Below are positions 16,430 through 24,237 of a stretch of 26,814 nt of DNA, in pieces. The first letter of the stretch is position 1, and every line of letters begins with the position of its first letter. The position numbers and the translations under genes were made by a program. The notes beneath the pieces were generated by a model, which was not told the DNA's origin, ran no database searches, and was given only the letters and a program-made list of their open reading frames with translations. Source of the stretch: Verrucomicrobiales bacterium. Lineage in GTDB: Bacteria > Verrucomicrobiota > Verrucomicrobiae > Limisphaerales > UBA1100. The stretch lies in NCBI GenBank assembly GCA_002721895.1, contig PBLV01000026.1, positions 1 to 26,814 on the forward strand. Direction: 5' to 3'.

Positions 16430-19400
16430 TTATTTCTGCAAAAAAATCTCGCTCGTGGCCACGAGGTGGACGAGGTCGCGGAGGCGGTTGCCGTTTTTGG
16501 CGAGAGCGGTGGTGATGCGGTTGACTTCGCCGCGGTCGAGGGGCTCGAGGCGGCGGCCGGTGGCGTAGGTGAGCATTTTCTCGGTGAGGCAGCGGGCGAA
16601 ATCCGGCTCGCGTTTCAGGAGCATTTGCTTGAAGGCGACGATGTCGGCGAGTTGATCGCCGTTGGGCAGTTCGGTGGCCGGATCAATCTGCGGCCGACCA
16701 TCAGTGCGGTAATGGGTGCGCCAACGGCCGACGGGATCAAAGTTTTCGAAGGCAAATCCCATCGGGTCAATCTTGCGATGGCAACTGGCGCAGGCCTCGT
16801 GTTTGCGGTGCAGCTCGAGTTGTTCGCGGATGGTCTTGGCGCCGCGCAGATCGGGCGAGAGCGGCTCGACATCGGGCGGCGGCGGCGAGGGCGGTGAGCC
16901 CAAAATATTTTCCAGCAACCACACCCCGCGCACGATGGGCGAGGTGTCCACGCCGTTAGCGGTGGCGGTCATCACGGCGGGCATGGTGAGGATTCCGCCT
17001 CGGCGCGGGTCATTGGTCGGCACGCGGATCATGCCTTCGCCGGGCACATCGTCGCGGTTGTACATCCAGCGGGCAATGTGGGCATTGAGGTACGTGTGAT
17101 CGGAATGGATGAAGGTGGTGATGCGTTCGTTGCGCACAAGCACGTCAGCGAAAAACGCGGCTGCCTGCTTCGAGAGCATCGGCTCCATTCTGCGGTCGTG
17201 ATAAAACCGGAATGGACCACCTTTCTCCGGCGGCATTTTGCCAAGCTTGTCGAGCCTCAGCCAGGTGGTGGTGAAATTCTGCACGAAGGCCTCGGCCTTG
17301 GGATCCTTCAACATGCGCTCCACCTGCGCGAGCATCACGGCCGGTTCGCGCAGTTTGTTTTCGGCGGCAAGGCGGAAGAGCGTTTCATCCGGCATCGACG
17401 ACCACAGGAAATAACTGAGGCGAGAAGCCAGCGCATAGGCGTCGAGGTCGCCGGCGTTTTCGCGCAGGTACAAAAAGCGCGGCGAACACAGCAGCGCCGC
17501 GTAGCCCGCCTGCAACGCACGAATGGCGCGGGCCTCGTCGGGGTTGCCCACGATTTGCTGCGGTGCGGTTTGGATGACGGACAACGGCGTGCTCGCGATG
17601 CCCGGCCCGCTCCAAGCCAAGCGCAAACTGTTCGGCCGGCCGTAGGCAAAATACTCCAACCGAATGGCGTGCGTGCCCTTGGCCAAGCGCACCTTGCCGC
17701 GCTTGGTGGAGGCGCCGTGCAAGCCGTCGTGCTCGATGACTTTTTGATTGGCGACCAGCAGCCGCGAGCCGTCGTCTGACGCCAGCTCAAATGCGTACTC
17801 GCCCGCCACCGGCGCCTCAAGTCGGCCCTCGAACACCATGCCGTAATAGTCCGGCTTGCGCGCGGGGCGAATGTCGATCAACCCGCCGGCCAACGCACCC
17901 TCGGCCGCCGGCTTCAACTCGTCAAACTTCGGCAGCTTGGTCCATTTGCCGTGATACACGCGGTACTTCAATTCCTTGATCGCGCCCAAAGGTTTGGCTT
18001 TCGGATCCTCCATCAACCCGTGCACGAGCTTCACGTACGGCGCCACTTCCGCGTCGGTCACCGGCCGGCGCCAGGCGCGCGTGGCGAAATTTTTCAGCAG
18101 CTCTTCGACATCCGCCTCTTCCACCGATCCATTGCCGTACAACGCCACGTGACTGCGCGGCGGCCATTGGTCGATCAGAGGCTCGAGCTTCAGGCGATGC
18201 ACGCGCACGTTGGGCCCGGCGTAGCCCGCCTTGAGCAGCACGCGCGCCATCTCCACCGGCCACGCGTCGTACACTTCCTTCGGCACCGCCTTGCGATCCG
18301 GGCGCGGTTTGAATTGCGCCGGATAATATTTCTCCACCAATCGCTCCGCGCGGAAATTGCGATCGTACGGGCCGTTCTCCCAGCCGATCCACGGCATCCA
18401 AGTGTCATCGATCCACAGCTCGGCACTAAACGTCCGCCGCTTGCCGTCGCCGGGCAAATCCCACACCTGCACCGTGCGCGAGGTGGGCCCGCCGATACCG
18501 CCATTGCGCGCGTCGGCCACATGCAGGCCAATCTTAAACGGCTGCGATTGATCCGTCTTGGCCAGTTCATCCCATGGATGTTTCTGGTTATGCCCGGAAA
18601 CCTCCACTGTCACGCGGTACCGTCCCGAGACCCGCACGCCGCCGCCCAGCTCGCGCGGCACCAGCCGACCGTCGCCGCCCTCGTAATAGCGTTGCGTGAG
18701 CAGGTCGACCTCCTTGTGAAACTCCTCGCGGGCCACGGTCTCGATGGTGCGCTGGCCCAGCTTGCGGCCCTGCACGAAGGGCGCGGCAAATTCGCGCGGC
18801 TCCACCGAAGGCTTCGGGCCGGGATGTGTGGCGGCACCGATGGTTTCCTCGGCGGCACCGAGCATGAGCTTGAGCAGGAAATCGGACATCACCAATCGGT
18901 CGCCGATGTTGGCAAAGCCCTCGTCCAGTTCGTCCTCGGGAAAGAAACGTACGGGATCGTTGCCCTGCCGCTCCACGCGGCCGTTGCCGTTGTTGTCCAC
19001 GAGCCCGCTCACTGCGCCGGGCCGATACGCCGCGCCCTGCAGGTGCAACAGATCGCGCAGGGTGCTGCGCAGCTCGAGGCGGTTCAGGCGGCGGATGACC
19101 GTTTGGCCGCCGGTGCTTTTACGCTGCGCGTAGGCCAGCTCCAGCCGCGCGCTGAGGGCGTCGATAAACTGGGCGGTGTCCGCGCGCTCGGGTTGCGCAG
19201 CTTTCTTGGGCGGCATTTCGCCGAGGTTCAATTGATCCAGCGCATCCTGCCAAATCTCCAGCGTACGCCGATCGGTGAGGTCCGTGCCCAGTGTGTCGAA
19301 CCGAATTTCGTTCTTCTGCTTGTCCGGCCCGTGACACTCAATGCAGTGCGTGCGCAGAAACGGTTTCAGCGCATTGAGCGCCTTGTCCGCACGCGCTTGA

Positions 19401-19459
19401 CCAAGCGGCCAGACGACGGCAAGCAGCAGGAGAAACGCGATGCCGCGCGGGCGGTTCAT
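16430..19459 (-). CDS. Di-haem DUF1592-type cytochrome with inserted PA14 domain
   Basis: A 1009-residue exported protein, larger than its paralogues in the operon (842-853). A signal peptide (1-24, ending ARA) is followed by PSCyt1 with haem motif C39-I-E-C-H43, a DUF1587 region (about 120-200, with VIRRLNRLEL and FPEDELDEGFANIGD), a beta-rich region (about 270-430), then DUF1595. DUF1595 is split: its first half is at about 451-483 and its second half at 642-664. Between them sits a PA14-like domain (about 495-630, with YYGMVFEGRLEAPVAGEYAFEL, ASDDGSRL and HAIRLEYF). DUF1592 (about 670-790), DUF1588 (820-920) with second haem motif C890-A-S-C-H894, and DUF1585 follow. PA14 often binds carbohydrate. 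The ATG overlaps the upstream DUF1552 stop by 4 nt (ATGA at 19456-19459). Confidence 0.93.
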   Translation of the reverse strand: MNRPRGIAFLLLLAVVWPLGQARADKALNALKPFLRTHCIECHGPDKQKNEIRFDTLGTDLTDRRTLEIWQDALDQLNLGEMPPKKAAQPERADTAQFIDALSARLELAYAQRKSTGGQTVIRRLNRLELRSTLRDLLHLQGAAYRPGAVSGLVDNNGNGRVERQGNDPVRFFPEDELDEGFANIGDRLVMSDFLLKLMLGAAEETIGAATHPGPKPSVEPREFAAPFVQGRKLGQRTIETVAREEFHKEVDLLTQRYYEGGDGRLVPRELGGGVRVSGRYRVTVEVSGHNQKHPWDELAKTDQSQPFKIGLHVADARNGGIGGPTSRTVQVWDLPGDGKRRTFSAELWIDDTWMPWIGWENGPYDRNFRAERLVEKYYPAQFKPRPDRKAVPKEVYDAWPVEMARVLLKAGYAGPNVRVHRLKLEPLIDQWPPRSHVALYGNGSVEEADVEELLKNFATRAWRRPVTDAEVAPYVKLVHGLMEDPKAKPLGAIKELKYRVYHGKWTKLPKFDELKPAAEGALAGGLIDIRPARKPDYYGMVFEGRLEAPVAGEYAFELASDDGSRLLVANQKVIEHDGLHGASTKRGKVRLAKGTHAIRLEYFAYGRPNSLRLAWSGPGIASTPLSVIQTAPQQIVGNPDEARAIRALQAGYAALLCSPRFLYLRENAGDLDAYALASRLSYFLWSSMPDETLFRLAAENKLREPAVMLAQVERMLKDPKAEAFVQNFTTTWLRLDKLGKMPPEKGGPFRFYHDRRMEPMLSKQAAAFFADVLVRNERITTFIHSDHTYLNAHIARWMYNRDDVPGEGMIRVPTNDPRRGGILTMPAVMTATANGVDTSPIVRGVWLLENILGSPPSPPPPDVEPLSPDLRGAKTIREQLELHRKHEACASCHRKIDPMGFAFENFDPVGRWRTHYRTDGRPQIDPATELPNGDQLADIVAFKQMLLKREPDFARCLTEKMLTYATGRRLEPLDRGEVNRITTALAKNGNRLRDLVHLVATSEIFLQK

Positions 19460-20727
19460 GATTTCCGCTCGAGGCCAGTCAACGTACCGGTGCTGGTGCC
19501 GAAGCGGTCGGCTTCCACACCGAAGTTTTGCAGCATGGACAGCAGCAGGTTCGCCGCCGGCACGCGCTGTGCATCTTCTTCCGGATAAATCTTCGATTCG
19601 CCGTGCTTGAAGCCGCCGCCGGCGAGCAGCAGCGGAAGGTTTTTCGTGGAGTGCGTGCCCGTGGCCATGCCGCAGCCGAAGAACACCATCGTGTGATCGA
19701 GCAGATTACCGCCGTTGATGGGATCCTCCTGCGCCTTGAGCAGGTCAAGCAGGTGCGCCATCTGCGCGGTCATGTTGGCCTCGATCTTCATCAGCGCACT
19801 GGTGTGGCTGTCGCGGTTGCCGTGATGCGAAAAACCGTGGTAGCCGCCGTTCAGCCCAAAGTCACCATTTACGAAACCGGACGACAACGTAATCGCACGC
19901 GTGGAGTCGGTCTGGATCGCGAGCGCAATCAGCTCCATCATCGCCTTGAGATCAGCCGCGGTGCCTTTGCCCTGCGGCGGCTCGGGATGATCGGTCTTCG
20001 GCTTGGGCCGGTCGACCCACGGCTCCTGTTGCACAATCTTTTTCTCCAGCGACCGCACCGAGTCGAGGTACTCCTCAAACTTGTGCTGATCCTGTTTGCC
20101 GAGCTGACCCTTCACGCTCTTGGCCTGCTCCAGCACCACATCGAGAATGCTGCCGTGCAGCTTAAACTGCTGCCGTTGCTTGGCCTTGGCCGCGGCCGGT
20201 TCCTCAAGGAACAATGCCCGGTAGGTTTGCCGCAAATCAATCGCCGGCACCTGCACGCCCGTGCGCGTGAAGCTGGTGAGGTTGGCCTCGTTCACCCGCA
20301 CCGTCAGCGACGGAAACCGCGTCGCCGCGCCCACGTGCTCAGCCATCTTTTGGTCGAGGCTGATATTGCCCTCCGGGAATCCCGCCGCCAAGTGCGGCCG
20401 CACGCCACTGAGAAGCACCGGCACCCCCTGATGCCCGCCCGTGTTGCCATGGTCGAGATTCGAGAAAACGGTGAACTCCTTCCGATGCCGCTCGAGCGGT
20501 TTGAGCGTCGGCGTCAATGCGTAGTCCGTGCCCGCCGTGCTCGGGAAAAATCCCTTCTTATAAATGCCGTAGTTGTTCGAGAGACATACGAACCGCTTCA
20601 CCGGCCCTTTGGCCTTGGCGGCCTTTTGCGCCGCGCGCACTTCCGGCAACGATTCGAGCAACGGCAACGCCATCGCCACGCCCGCACCTTTCAGGAATTG
20701 CCGCCGGTTTGGACTGAAATTCTCCAT
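19456..20727 (-). CDS. DUF1552 protein with intact HXXSHH motif, Tat-exported
   Basis: A 423-residue DUF1552 protein (PF07586). ATG at 20727 puts a Tat signal at the very start (Arg8-Arg9-Q-F-L-K-G-A-G, hydrophobic to about 32). The frame extends to 21018, but that part overlaps the upstream sulfatase gene and has no signal features. The defining motif is present as His297-G-F-Ser300-His301-His302. It also carries GNISLDQ (120-126), a run after LDHTMVFFGCGMATGTHSTKNL, and LLLAGGGFKHGESK, which resembles DUF1501/alkaline-phosphatase-like C-termini. It is distinct in sequence from the two tandem paralogues. It is encoded before, not after, its DUF1592 partner, with an ATGA overlap, so the two are probably made together and exported by different routes. 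Confidence 0.92.
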   Translation of the reverse strand: MENFSPNRRQFLKGAGVAMALPLLESLPEVRAAQKAAKAKGPVKRFVCLSNNYGIYKKGFFPSTAGTDYALTPTLKPLERHRKEFTVFSNLDHGNTGGHQGVPVLLSGVRPHLAAGFPEGNISLDQKMAEHVGAATRFPSLTVRVNEANLTSFTRTGVQVPAIDLRQTYRALFLEEPAAAKAKQRQQFKLHGSILDVVLEQAKSVKGQLGKQDQHKFEEYLDSVRSLEKKIVQQEPWVDRPKPKTDHPEPPQGKGTAADLKAMMELIALAIQTDSTRAITLSSGFVNGDFGLNGGYHGFSHHGNRDSHTSALMKIEANMTAQMAHLLDLLKAQEDPINGGNLLDHTMVFFGCGMATGTHSTKNLPLLLAGGGFKHGESKIYPEEDAQRVPAANLLLSMLQNFGVEADRFGTSTGTLTGLERKS

Positions 20728-20773
20728 GCCGCGAGTGTCATAGAACTCCCCACCGAAAGCAAGCCCATCCACA

Positions 20774-22276
20774 CTAGCGTTTGCCGCCCAAAAACGCCTC
20801 GCGCTTGTCGGCCCATTCCACAGTGCGATCGAAGATGATGCCGTATTGCGAGTAACCGTGGTAAGGGACGGATTGTTTTTTCCACGCGGCCACGGCGGCA
20901 TCGTAGGTTTGGCGCATCTCGGCGAGGGCGGCCTTGGCGTTGGTGTCGTTGACGATGTTGTGCAGCTCCAGCCGATCTTTGGTGAGATGGTATAATTCTT
21001 CGGCTGCCTCAAGTTCACCCTCGGCGTAAGGCCAGTAGATGTATTTCCAATCCTTGGTCACCACCGCGTAACTGTGCACGGCCTTCGGACCCCACACGTT
21101 GATGAGCGGCAACGCGGTGTGCGTCTCGGCCTTGGGGTTGGCGTACAGTTTCAGCAGGCTGCGACCGTCCATGTTCGCCGGCACGGGCAGGCCGGCCAGT
21201 TCCAAAATGGTGGGCGCAAAGTCCACGTTGCCAGTCAGTGAACTGCAGCGAAGGCGCTTGCCGCTGTTGGCGTGGCGTGGGTCGAACATCAGCAACGGCA
21301 CGCGAGAGGCTTCCTCGTATGGCAACACCTTTGAGCCATACCCGTGCGAGCCGCACAGAAAGCCGTTGTCCGACGTGTAAATGATCACCGTGTTATCCGC
21401 CACGCCGTGCTGGTTGAGCGCATCGCGGATCATGCCCACGGCTACGTCGATGGCGTAAATCTGCTGGTGATACTTGGCCATCACGCCGTCGTAATCCTTG
21501 TCGTAATTCCAGCCGCCAAACCGCTCGTACTGCCGGCCCATCGTGCTTTGCTTGGAAAAATGTTTGCCGGCGGCCCGACCGTAATTGGCCGGTTTGGGGA
21601 ATTTTTTGCCGGCGTAAACATGATCGAACTTCGGGTCCGGCTGCACCGGCCGATGCGGCGCCTTGAAGCTGATCGACAAACAAAACGGTTTGCCGGCCTT
21701 CGCATCCTTCGCACTGTCGCGAATGAAATCCTGCGCGAACGCTCCGTACGACAGCGTCGCGTGCGGCCACTTTTTCGCGTACGCCTTCATCGAGGCATTC
21801 TTGGCCGTCACAAAACTCGTCTGACCCGGCCCACCGCCCCAGCGATCAAAGTCGGATTCCGGCAGCCACTTCCCCTTTCCGCCTGGCGCCTTGCTCACCT
21901 CAAACCCGAATTTCCCCGCGAACGCCGTGCGATATCCCGCCTGCCGCAGCAGCACCGGATAACTCTTGCGCCAATGCGCCTCCACCATCGTGCCGTGTTC
22001 AAAATTACAGCCGGTCTTGTACTCGAACATCCCCGTCATCACATTCGCCCGGCTGGCCATGCAAATCGCCGTGGTATCGTAATGCGCATCGAAGATCATG
22101 CCGTCCGCGCCCAGTCGATCGAGATGCGGCGTCTGGACGCCTGGCGCGCCGTAGCATCCCATCGTGCGCACCGCCTGATCATCGGACATCAGGAAAATAA
22201 TATTCGGTCGCTTTTCCTCGGCCACAACGAGGAACGCGGCAATCAGCCCGACGAAAAATGAAATCCGAAAACGCAT
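20774..22276 (-). CDS. Exported sulfatase with C-x-A-x-R maturation motif
   Basis: A complete 500-residue sulfatase. A signal peptide (1-19) precedes [12 protein letters not shown] (Asp32/Asp33). The signature is [12 protein letters not shown] with Cys72; Ala74 replaces the usual Pro of C-x-P-x-R, a variant also seen in other bacterial sulfatases. AGKFGFE corresponds to the GKWH block but lacks the His. [19 protein letters not shown] carries the Asp-Asn metal ligands. The sequence [12 protein letters not shown]...[16 protein letters not shown] is typical of sulfatases acting on glycans in this phylum, but the substrate is unknown. It is second in the operon, 31 nt after the esterase gene, with a GC-rich palindrome in that gap. 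Confidence 0.94.
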   Translation of the reverse strand: MRFRISFFVGLIAAFLVVAEEKRPNIIFLMSDDQAVRTMGCYGAPGVQTPHLDRLGADGMIFDAHYDTTAICMASRANVMTGMFEYKTGCNFEHGTMVEAHWRKSYPVLLRQAGYRTAFAGKFGFEVSKAPGGKGKWLPESDFDRWGGGPGQTSFVTAKNASMKAYAKKWPHATLSYGAFAQDFIRDSAKDAKAGKPFCLSISFKAPHRPVQPDPKFDHVYAGKKFPKPANYGRAAGKHFSKQSTMGRQYERFGGWNYDKDYDGVMAKYHQQIYAIDVAVGMIRDALNQHGVADNTVIIYTSDNGFLCGSHGYGSKVLPYEEASRVPLLMFDPRHANSGKRLRCSSLTGNVDFAPTILELAGLPVPANMDGRSLLKLYANPKAETHTALPLINVWGPKAVHSYAVVTKDWKYIYWPYAEGELEAAEELYHLTKDRLELHNIVNDTNAKAALAEMRQTYDAAVAAWKKQSVPYHGYSQYGIIFDRTVEWADKREAFLGGKR

Positions 22277-22287
22277 GCCTCTATGTG

Positions 22288-22301
22288 CGCCCGCGCGGGC
22301 G
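22288..22301 (-). repeat. 14-bp perfect palindrome between esterase and sulfatase genes
   Basis: CGCCCGCGCGGGCG is its own reverse complement and can fold as a 5-bp GC stem with a GCGC loop. It fills nearly half of the 31-nt gap, just before the sulfatase start. No T-run follows, so it is not a standard intrinsic terminator. A role in mRNA processing, stability or attenuation is possible. Confidence 0.5.
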
Positions 22302-22307
22302 GTCGCG

Positions 22308-24131
22308 TCAATCTTTCACCGACAGCACCCACTCCAGCCGCTTGAAAACTGGCCGTGATCCCTGCCAGGGATCGGCTGCCAATTCCACCGGCTTCGCACC
22401 GCGAATCGTGGCCTTGGCTACGAGGCCAAGTTCACCCAGTTCCGCCCAGCTTTTTAACGGCACGCCGTCGGTCACGTTTTTGAAATCGCTCAAGCCTACT
22501 GTCACCGTCTCCGCCTTGATGCCTTTCAACTTCACCTCAGCCACGTACGTGCGTTTCTTGCCGCGGTAATGCCGCCACGTGTTTTCGTGCAACACAATGC
22601 CGAGCACATTTGGTTGCTCGCTCTGGATGGTCAGCGCCAGCTTCGCGCCTTTCGGACCGCGCCATTTGGGGTCGGTCACCTTGCGCGTCCAATGCTGCCA
22701 CAGCGAACGATGGTTGCCGTTGATCGTGTACCAATCGCGGAAGCCAAACTTAAAATCATCGATCACCCGCTCCGGCCCGCCCGAACGTTGCACGCGCGTT
22801 TTCTGCAGCTCCTCCGGTTTCAGCTCGTGAAACTGTGAACTGATGCAAACCTCTTGCGCCTCGCCATGCGGCAGGGCGACCGTCTCGGGCAATTTATAAA
22901 ACACATTCGCGAAGGCGAACAGCGGCCGGCTCAAATCCTCCAGCTCCAACCCCGCCTGCCAATGACCGCCGAGGTTGAGCGCGCCGGCACTGCGCCAAAA
23001 ACGCGAGCGCGGATCCGGATCGACCGAGTAATAAATCTCCACGCGTTTCACCGGCAGTTCGCGCGACGGCGTCACATACAGCCCCGCGGTTTTGCCCAGG
23101 CCAAACTCGCTCTTCGGCGTGGCCGGCAGTTTCACACCCCCTTTCAAATACTGATCCAGCCACAGGATGCGCGCCACCTGTTGCGCGGGGTTGAAGCGAT
23201 GATTGAAATGCGGCGCGAACACAAACCGCTGCGGCACGCCCTTCGGCACGCGCGCGCCGGTCGCGTAGGTGGCATCCATCTGCCCGTGAAAATCGTTGCT
23301 CGCCCCCAAGTGCAGCAGTGGCACCTTAATGCGCGGCGCGTAAAACTGATAGCCCATCGTGCGCCGGAACAACTCGCGATCGCCCGTCACCCGCCGGATC
23401 TGCGGCGGCACGTGGTAATACGGATCCAGCCGAAAGCCCGTGCCGCCCACCGAGGGTGACGCCACCTTCACACGCGCATCCGTGCCCGCCACGTACATCG
23501 TGAGATTCCCGCCCATCGAGTGCCCGCGAATACCCAGCCGTTGGCCGTCCACCTCCGGTTGCTGCTCCAGAAACGTCAGCCCGCGTCGGCAGCCAAGCGT
23601 CAGCAAAAACCAGTTACAATTCCGCGGCGACTCCTGCGCATCCAAAAACTTTTCGCCCGGCTCCACATTAAAATACCCGCGCACATTATTCTGCGTCGGA
23701 TCCACCGCGCCCCAGTCCGTGTTCGCCTCGCCCGCCTTCGCGCCCTCCATCGGTCGCCCGCCCCAGTTTACCGACAACGCCGCATACCCCCGCCGTGCGT
23801 GGTACTTCACCAAACGCAAATTCGCCCGCTGCCCACCCCCATGCATGTGCAACACGCCCGGTAAATTTTTCTCACCCTTCGGGAACGCATAAAACGCCGC
23901 CATCCAAGCCGCCTTACCCTTGAACGACCCAATAAAATACCGCACATAGCGCACCATCACCCCGTCCTCTTCCCACTCGCGCACCACCTCCGTCCGCAAC
24001 GGCTCCTGCCGCGGATCATACCCCGCCCAAAGCTCCGCCACGTTTTGCGGCACTTTCTTGAGCGGCGGCAACGAGTCCGCCGCGCGAACTGTCGCCACTA
24101 AAATGAAAATCAGAAAAAGAAAACCGCGCAT
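22308..24131 (-). CDS. Exported alpha/beta-hydrolase, acetyl-xylan-esterase/dienelactone-hydrolase-like, with C-terminal extension
   Basis: A 607-residue protein and the first gene of the long operon. A signal peptide (1-17) is followed by an alpha/beta-hydrolase domain (about 40-345): HMHGGG (95-100, oxyanion region), nucleophile elbow G-H-S205-M-G-G (203-208), a likely catalytic Asp280 in ASNDFHGQ and a His at 308 or 311 (PHFNHRF). The family includes acetyl-xylan esterases and cephalosporin-C deacetylases, so carbohydrate deacylation is the probable activity. Residues 345-607 are not part of the hydrolase core. The part from about 450 looks beta-rich ([19 protein letters not shown]...) and could be a carbohydrate-binding jelly roll, but I cannot name it. 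ATG at 24131 lies 6 nt after a -10-like TAGCCT, so the mRNA may be leaderless. Confidence 0.85.
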   Translation of the reverse strand: MRGFLFLIFILVATVRAADSLPPLKKVPQNVAELWAGYDPRQEPLRTEVVREWEEDGVMVRYVRYFIGSFKGKAAWMAAFYAFPKGEKNLPGVLHMHGGGQRANLRLVKYHARRGYAALSVNWGGRPMEGAKAGEANTDWGAVDPTQNNVRGYFNVEPGEKFLDAQESPRNCNWFLLTLGCRRGLTFLEQQPEVDGQRLGIRGHSMGGNLTMYVAGTDARVKVASPSVGGTGFRLDPYYHVPPQIRRVTGDRELFRRTMGYQFYAPRIKVPLLHLGASNDFHGQMDATYATGARVPKGVPQRFVFAPHFNHRFNPAQQVARILWLDQYLKGGVKLPATPKSEFGLGKTAGLYVTPSRELPVKRVEIYYSVDPDPRSRFWRSAGALNLGGHWQAGLELEDLSRPLFAFANVFYKLPETVALPHGEAQEVCISSQFHELKPEELQKTRVQRSGGPERVIDDFKFGFRDWYTINGNHRSLWQHWTRKVTDPKWRGPKGAKLALTIQSEQPNVLGIVLHENTWRHYRGKKRTYVAEVKLKGIKAETVTVGLSDFKNVTDGVPLKSWAELGELGLVAKATIRGAKPVELAADPWQGSRPVFKRLEWVLSVKD

Positions 24132-24137
24132 CGCGAA

Positions 24138-24166
24138 AGGCTAATCCCCGATCCGCTCAATGACAA
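24138..24166 (-). promoter_or_regulatory. Promoter of the 24-kb minus-strand operon
   Basis: On the minus strand, TTGTCA (24166-24161), a 17-nt spacer and TAGCCT (24143-24138) lie exactly 6 nt before ATG 24131. The -35 matches TTGACA at 5 of 6 positions; the -10 fits TANNNT. The spacing puts transcription start at or within a base or two of the ATG. Confidence 0.5.
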
Positions 24167-24171
24167 TGAAT

Positions 24172-24219
24172 TCCAGCCCACGAGTTCGCTCCCTCTGGCT
24201 CCTTGTCAATTGGGCTGGA
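24172..24219. promoter_or_regulatory. 9-bp inverted repeat in divergent promoter region, candidate operator
   Basis: TCCAGCCCA (24172-24180) and TGGGCTGGA (24211-24219) are perfect reverse complements separated by 30 bp. The first arm lies just upstream of the operon -35 box; the second lies between the -35 and -10 boxes of the plus-strand lipoprotein gene. That is a layout expected if one regulator activates the operon and represses the lipoprotein gene. No regulator gene is in the window. Confidence 0.4.
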
Positions 24220-24231
24220 TTAACGTAGCCT
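24203..24231 (+). promoter_or_regulatory. Promoter of the FGE-like lipoprotein gene
   Basis: TTGTCA (24203-24208), a 17-nt spacer and TAGCCT (24226-24231) end 6 nt before ATG 24238. Both hexamers, the spacing and the distance to the start codon are identical to the divergent operon promoter. No Shine-Dalgarno site is visible, which fits a leaderless mRNA. Confidence 0.5.
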
Positions 24232-24237
24232 CAACAG

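Noticed and set aside
17951..19588. Long open frame of 545 codons on the plus strand
   Set aside because: It lies opposite the PA14-DUF1592 gene, whose domains and haem motifs are clear. The opposite-strand protein is rich in His, Arg and Gln with no recognisable motif, as expected from antisense reading of GC-rich coding DNA.
20728..21018. N-terminal extension of the third DUF1552 gene to 21018
   Set aside because: It overlaps the sulfatase coding end and would place the Tat motif about 105 residues into the protein. ATG 20727 puts the motif at residues 8-9.
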